From positions 1 to 16,512 of the forward strand of contig JAJONP010000030.1 of assembly GCA_021323555.1 (NCBI GenBank): a stretch of 16,512 nucleotides of DNA, given 5' to 3'. Shown here piece by piece: positions 14,586-16,512 of the stretch (position 1 is the first letter of the stretch; every line of letters starts with the position of its first letter). The notes beneath the pieces were generated by a model. It saw nothing but the letters and a program-made list of their open reading frames with translations, made no database searches and had not been told where the DNA came from. Position numbers and translations under genes: made by a program. The stretch is from Gammaproteobacteria bacterium. GTDB lineage: Bacteria; Pseudomonadota; Gammaproteobacteria; DSM-16500.

Positions 14586-14847
14586 CACATAATGTCAATG
14601 TTATGCAATAGGTCAGCAATGTTATACCCTTCGTGCTTCAAGATGAGACATTATAACGTCTCATCTTATCATCAGATTTGAAAATTTTCTCAATCAAAAA
14701 ATCTTGAAATAGCAGAATAACTATTTCTGTCTTGTGTTTTTTCTCCATTAAAACATTTCAACTTCTTGCCATCTAAGCATTAAAACATCCTGTCATGAGA
14801 TGTGATGAGTGGATGTATTTCTTATCTTTTTACCGAGGGATTTTGGT
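14586..14847. other. Intergenic stretch after trpS
   Basis: 262 bp, AT-rich, with no credible gene. It holds two copies of CAATGTTAT about 20 nt apart (14596 and 14617), a stem-loop at 14640-14667 annotated separately, and the start region of the next gene. No clear promoter was picked out. Confidence 0.5.
14640..14667. repeat. Stem-loop after trpS (possible terminator or dispersed palindrome)
   Basis: AAGATGAGAC, an 8-nt loop ATTATAAC, then GTCTCATCTT: a perfect 10-bp stem 54 bp past the trpS stop. The sequence after the stem (ATCATCAG) lacks a T-run, so an intrinsic terminator is uncertain. The preceding TATACCCTTCGTGCTTC has the look of a dispersed repeat unit. Confidence 0.5.
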
Positions 14848-15522
14848 ATGCCGATTAAGTCGTATATATCGTATAGGTGTTTTAAATCGTGTCGAACCAC
14901 TGTAGATAATAATAGCTGTATGCAAACAGTCGAGAGCTGCATAAAAAAATTAGAAAATTTATTAGAAAATGAAAAAATTTTTCCTGTTTTTACTGATTTA
15001 AAAAATAATATAAAAAAGACAAGAAAAGCGTTTGCTGAGCTTCATTGTTCGATAAAAAGCGAAAATGATTTTTCATGCGAGATTTATTATGAAAATATTG
15101 AGAGATGCTATATTGAGTTCAGAAACCAGATCATCCAATTCAAGAACAATAAAATTAAATATCTAGAAAAATTTAATAGTCAAACTTCTGTACTTAAGGC
15201 AATGGGGGAATTGGCGAGACGTTTATTTGGATTTATTCTAGGAGGTATCTGTGCCACAATTATTGCATCGAGCATGAGCCCCAGCATAGGGAGTGTTTTT
15301 CTTGCATGGGGTATAACAATGGGTGTAACCCTACTATGGTTTTATTTTTGCTCGATGGTTTTTCATTCCACGGAAAGGAACGTGCTAACGCTTCTTCATT
15401 TCGCAGAAATGGAACTGTGTAATGCAAGTAAAGAACTAAGCAAAGAATTAACCAAAATCATCAATAGCAATAATGACGATCAAATTTTACAGAAAAATAA
15501 GATTAGACGGATTACATTATAA
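14848..15522 (+). CDS. Unknown Lys/Asn-rich protein with a two-helix membrane region
   Basis: I recognise no family. The ATG at 14848 is chosen for its GAGGGA ribosome site 7 nt upstream; a GTG at 14809 would add 13 residues without one. The 224-residue product has a mostly helical N-terminal half rich in Lys, Asn, Glu and Cys (about 25-115, possible coiled coil), two hydrophobic helices close together (about 126-142 and 147-172, FGFILGGICATIIA and SIGSVFLAWGITMGVTLLWF), and a helical polar C-terminal end ending IRRITL. There is no signal peptide. Its base composition is richer in A and T than the neighbouring trpS. The helix-hairpin-helix layout is common among effectors of Legionella and Coxiella, so an effector is possible but not shown. 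Confidence 0.6.
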   Translation: MPIKSYISYRCFKSCRTTVDNNSCMQTVESCIKKLENLLENEKIFPVFTDLKNNIKKTRKAFAELHCSIKSENDFSCEIYYENIERCYIEFRNQIIQFKNNKIKYLEKFNSQTSVLKAMGELARRLFGFILGGICATIIASSMSPSIGSVFLAWGITMGVTLLWFYFCSMVFHSTERNVLTLLHFAEMELCNASKELSKELTKIINSNNDDQILQKNKIRRITL

Positions 15523-15533
15523 AAAAATACGAT

Positions 15534-15561
15534 TTGCTTATTGAGTGATTAAAAGTATAAT
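15534..15561 (+). promoter_or_regulatory. Promoter of the 42-residue peptide gene
   Basis: TTGCTT (15534-15539), a 16-bp spacer and a perfect TATAAT (15556-15561). It ends 32 bp before the ATG of the small gene, giving it its own transcript. Confidence 0.6.
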
Positions 15562-15593
15562 TCGTACAAATTTTAACTTAATAGAGTTTTAAT

Positions 15594-15722
15594 ATGCTTT
15601 CCAACAAAAAAAAAGATGAACTGCATCCTTATCGTAAATTTGGAATAACGCTATTACAATTGATGGCGATCCTGGGTGTCACAGGCGTTCTCGTAACCGT
15701 ATTATTTAATTATTTTTTTTAG
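15594..15722 (+). CDS. 42-residue prepilin-like small membrane protein
   Basis: ATG at 15594, TAG at 15720-15722. The peptide has a basic, hydrophilic start (LSNKKKDELHPYRKFG) and one hydrophobic helix (ITLLQLMAILGVTGVLVTVL), ending NYFF. The join looks like a class III (type IV prepilin) signal: Gly, then I-T-L-L-Q with Gln where pilins have Glu at +5, and the LMAILGVTGVLV pattern of pilin N-terminal helices. No pilin head follows. It has its own promoter with a perfect -10 and a modest TAGAG ribosome site. It could be a stand-alone membrane peptide or the remnant of a pseudopilin; the function is unknown. Confidence 0.6.
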   Translation: MLSNKKKDELHPYRKFGITLLQLMAILGVTGVLVTVLFNYFF

Positions 15723-15740
15723 CGAACAATAGCACGGTAG

Positions 15741-15782
15741 GGTGGATTAGACGCGCTTTTTGCATCGTAATCCACCAAATCA
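15741..15782. repeat. Left REP-like hairpin and inverted repeat flanking the RAYT gene
   Basis: A hairpin with arms GGTGGATTA (15741-15749) and TAATCCACC (15768-15776), with a partly paired inner stem (GACGC against GCATC). Positions 15746-15782 recur inverted at 16395-16431 with 36 of 37 bases matching. The GGTGGATTA/TAATCCACC form resembles the palindromic units that accompany RAYT genes in other bacteria. Confidence 0.8.
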
Positions 15783-15861
15783 AATTTACCTCTTAAAGTA
15801 GCAGAGAAGCCTTGGCACGTTGCCATGAAGTAATAACCAATTGACAAGGCAGAATAAAAAA

Positions 15862-16305
15862 ATGAGCCAGTATCGAAGATATTATCAATCAGGTGGAAAT
15901 TATTTTTTTACATTAGTCACTCATCAGCGATGCCCCATTTTTGCTAATCCTGAAAAAGTAGAACAGCTTAAGATAGCCATTAATAAGGTAAAGAAAAAAT
16001 ATCCATTTTTTTTAAATGCCATTGTGATTTTACCTGATCATCTCCATTGTCTATGGAAATTACCGGAGAACGACAAAGATTTTTCAACACGCTGGCGTTT
16101 AATTAAGCGCTATTTTTCAATCCAAATGAAAACTGCCATTAATCACCGCAAAGAAAAAGAAGCGTGGCAACGTCGATTTTGGGAACATGCTATTCAGGAT
16201 GAAGAGGATCGGGGAAAGCATATGGATTATATTCACTATAATCCTGTAAAACATGGATTGGCACACACACCCCTGGATTGGCCGCATAGCTCATTTAATT
16301 ATTGA
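15862..16305 (+). CDS. REP-associated tyrosine transposase (RAYT), C-terminally truncated
   Basis: HUH-type single-strand DNA nuclease related to the IS200/IS605 transposases, thought to move or maintain REP palindromes. From the ATG at 15862 (a TTG at 15841 is less likely) the product has 147 residues: YRRYYQSGGNYFFTLVTHQR at the start, the HUH motif DHLHCLW with His60 and His62, FSTRWRLIKRYFS (74-86), WQRRFWEHAIQDEED (102-116), and DYIHYNPVKHG with the likely catalytic Tyr123. The frame stops at TGA 16303-16305, but the same frame continues for 25 codons to TAA 16381-16383, encoding VEKGLYEKDWG, the normal RAYT ending. The core is whole, so partial activity is possible, but the gene is probably damaged. 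Confidence 0.9.
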   Translation: MSQYRRYYQSGGNYFFTLVTHQRCPIFANPEKVEQLKIAINKVKKKYPFFLNAIVILPDHLHCLWKLPENDKDFSTRWRLIKRYFSIQMKTAINHRKEKEAWQRRFWEHAIQDEEDRGKHMDYIHYNPVKHGLAHTPLDWPHSSFNY

Positions 16306-16383
16306 GTTGAAAAAGGGCTGTATGAGAAAGACTGGGGTTCAATGGAATCTATTATCTTTTCGGGGATAATCGAAGCAGAATAA
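16306..16383 (+). pseudogene. Detached C-terminal 25 codons of the RAYT gene
   Basis: In frame with the RAYT gene directly after its TGA. It encodes VEKGLYEKDWGSMESI and a short tail to TAA at 16381-16383. Intact RAYTs end with a form of SxFHRxVxxGLYxxDW, so the alignment SSFNY-stop-VEKGLYEKDWG keeps the same length with one codon turned into a stop. Confidence 0.75.
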
Positions 16384-16394
16384 AAAATGAAAAT

Positions 16395-16431
16395 TGATTT
16401 GGTGGATTACGATGCAAAAAACGCGTCTAAT
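16395..16431. repeat. Right inverted repeat of the RAYT element, cut short
   Basis: The reverse complement matches 15746-15782 at 36 of 37 positions. The outer hairpin arm expected next (CCACC after CTAAT) is missing; the sequence instead turns into TGTATAGACTGGGG, the presumed end of an insertion sequence. Confidence 0.85.
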
Positions 16432-16512
16432 GTATAGACTGGGGACATAGTAAACACTTGTTCGGGGACATAGTAAACACTTTAATATGGCATATTTAAC
16501 ACTCAGGAGAGC
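16431..16512. mobile_element. Probable left end of an insertion sequence
   Basis: From TGTATAGACT at 16431 the sequence has two direct copies of GGGGACATAGTAAACACTT (16441-16459 and 16464-16482), spaced 23 bp apart, then AGGAGA (16504-16509) at the window edge, which could be the ribosome site of a transposase gene lying beyond. Repeated binding sites inside a TG-ended terminus are known from IS21-type elements; an IS481-type element is another possibility. The transposase is outside the window, so the family stays open. Confidence 0.6.

Noticed and set aside
15841..15846. A perfect TTGACA as -35 of the RAYT gene
   Set aside because: With a normal spacer the -10 would fall inside the coding region after the ATG, and no -10-like sequence is there.

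Overview
The window is chromosomal DNA from an AT-rich gammaproteobacterium (I estimate about 40% GC). The gene set (pgi, zapA-fau, feoABC, rpoH, ftsY-rsmD, trpS) and the TrpRS type fit Legionellales, perhaps Coxiellaceae or a relative. The taxonomic call is inference. Housekeeping genes alternate with lineage-specific proteins that carry hydrophobic hairpins, as expected in a host-associated member of that order.

Layout. 1-288: C-terminal end of an unknown membrane protein. 305-1957 (-): glucose-6-phosphate isomerase. 2088-3173 (+): a tight cluster of a small coiled-coil division protein, ZapA and 5-formyl-THF cyclo-ligase, overlapping tail to tail with an APC-type amino acid permease (3151-4743, -). 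4788-7361 (-): complete feoA-feoB-feoC ferrous iron uptake operon, its genes overlapping by 4 and 14 nt, behind a near-consensus Fur box at 7425-7439. 7508-10840 (+): two related proteins of no family I recognise flank an Rpn-type PD-(D/E)XK nuclease gene; the duplication includes upstream DNA down to the Fur-box region. 10918-12873 (-): rpoH and ftsY, with ftsE and ftsX missing between them. 12913-14585 (+): rsmD and trpS. 14586-15722: a stem-loop, a Lys/Asn-rich two-helix membrane protein and a 42-residue prepilin-like peptide with a good promoter. 15741-16431: a REP-associated tyrosine transposase (RAYT) gene between 37-bp inverted repeats, with a premature stop near its end. 16431-16512: what looks like the left end of an insertion sequence cutting into the right repeat.

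The best leads for new biology are the duplicated pair around the Rpn gene with a possibly shared Fur-type control region, the RAYT and repeat element with the IS junction, and the prepilin-like micropeptide. No tRNA, rRNA or CRISPR array was seen.
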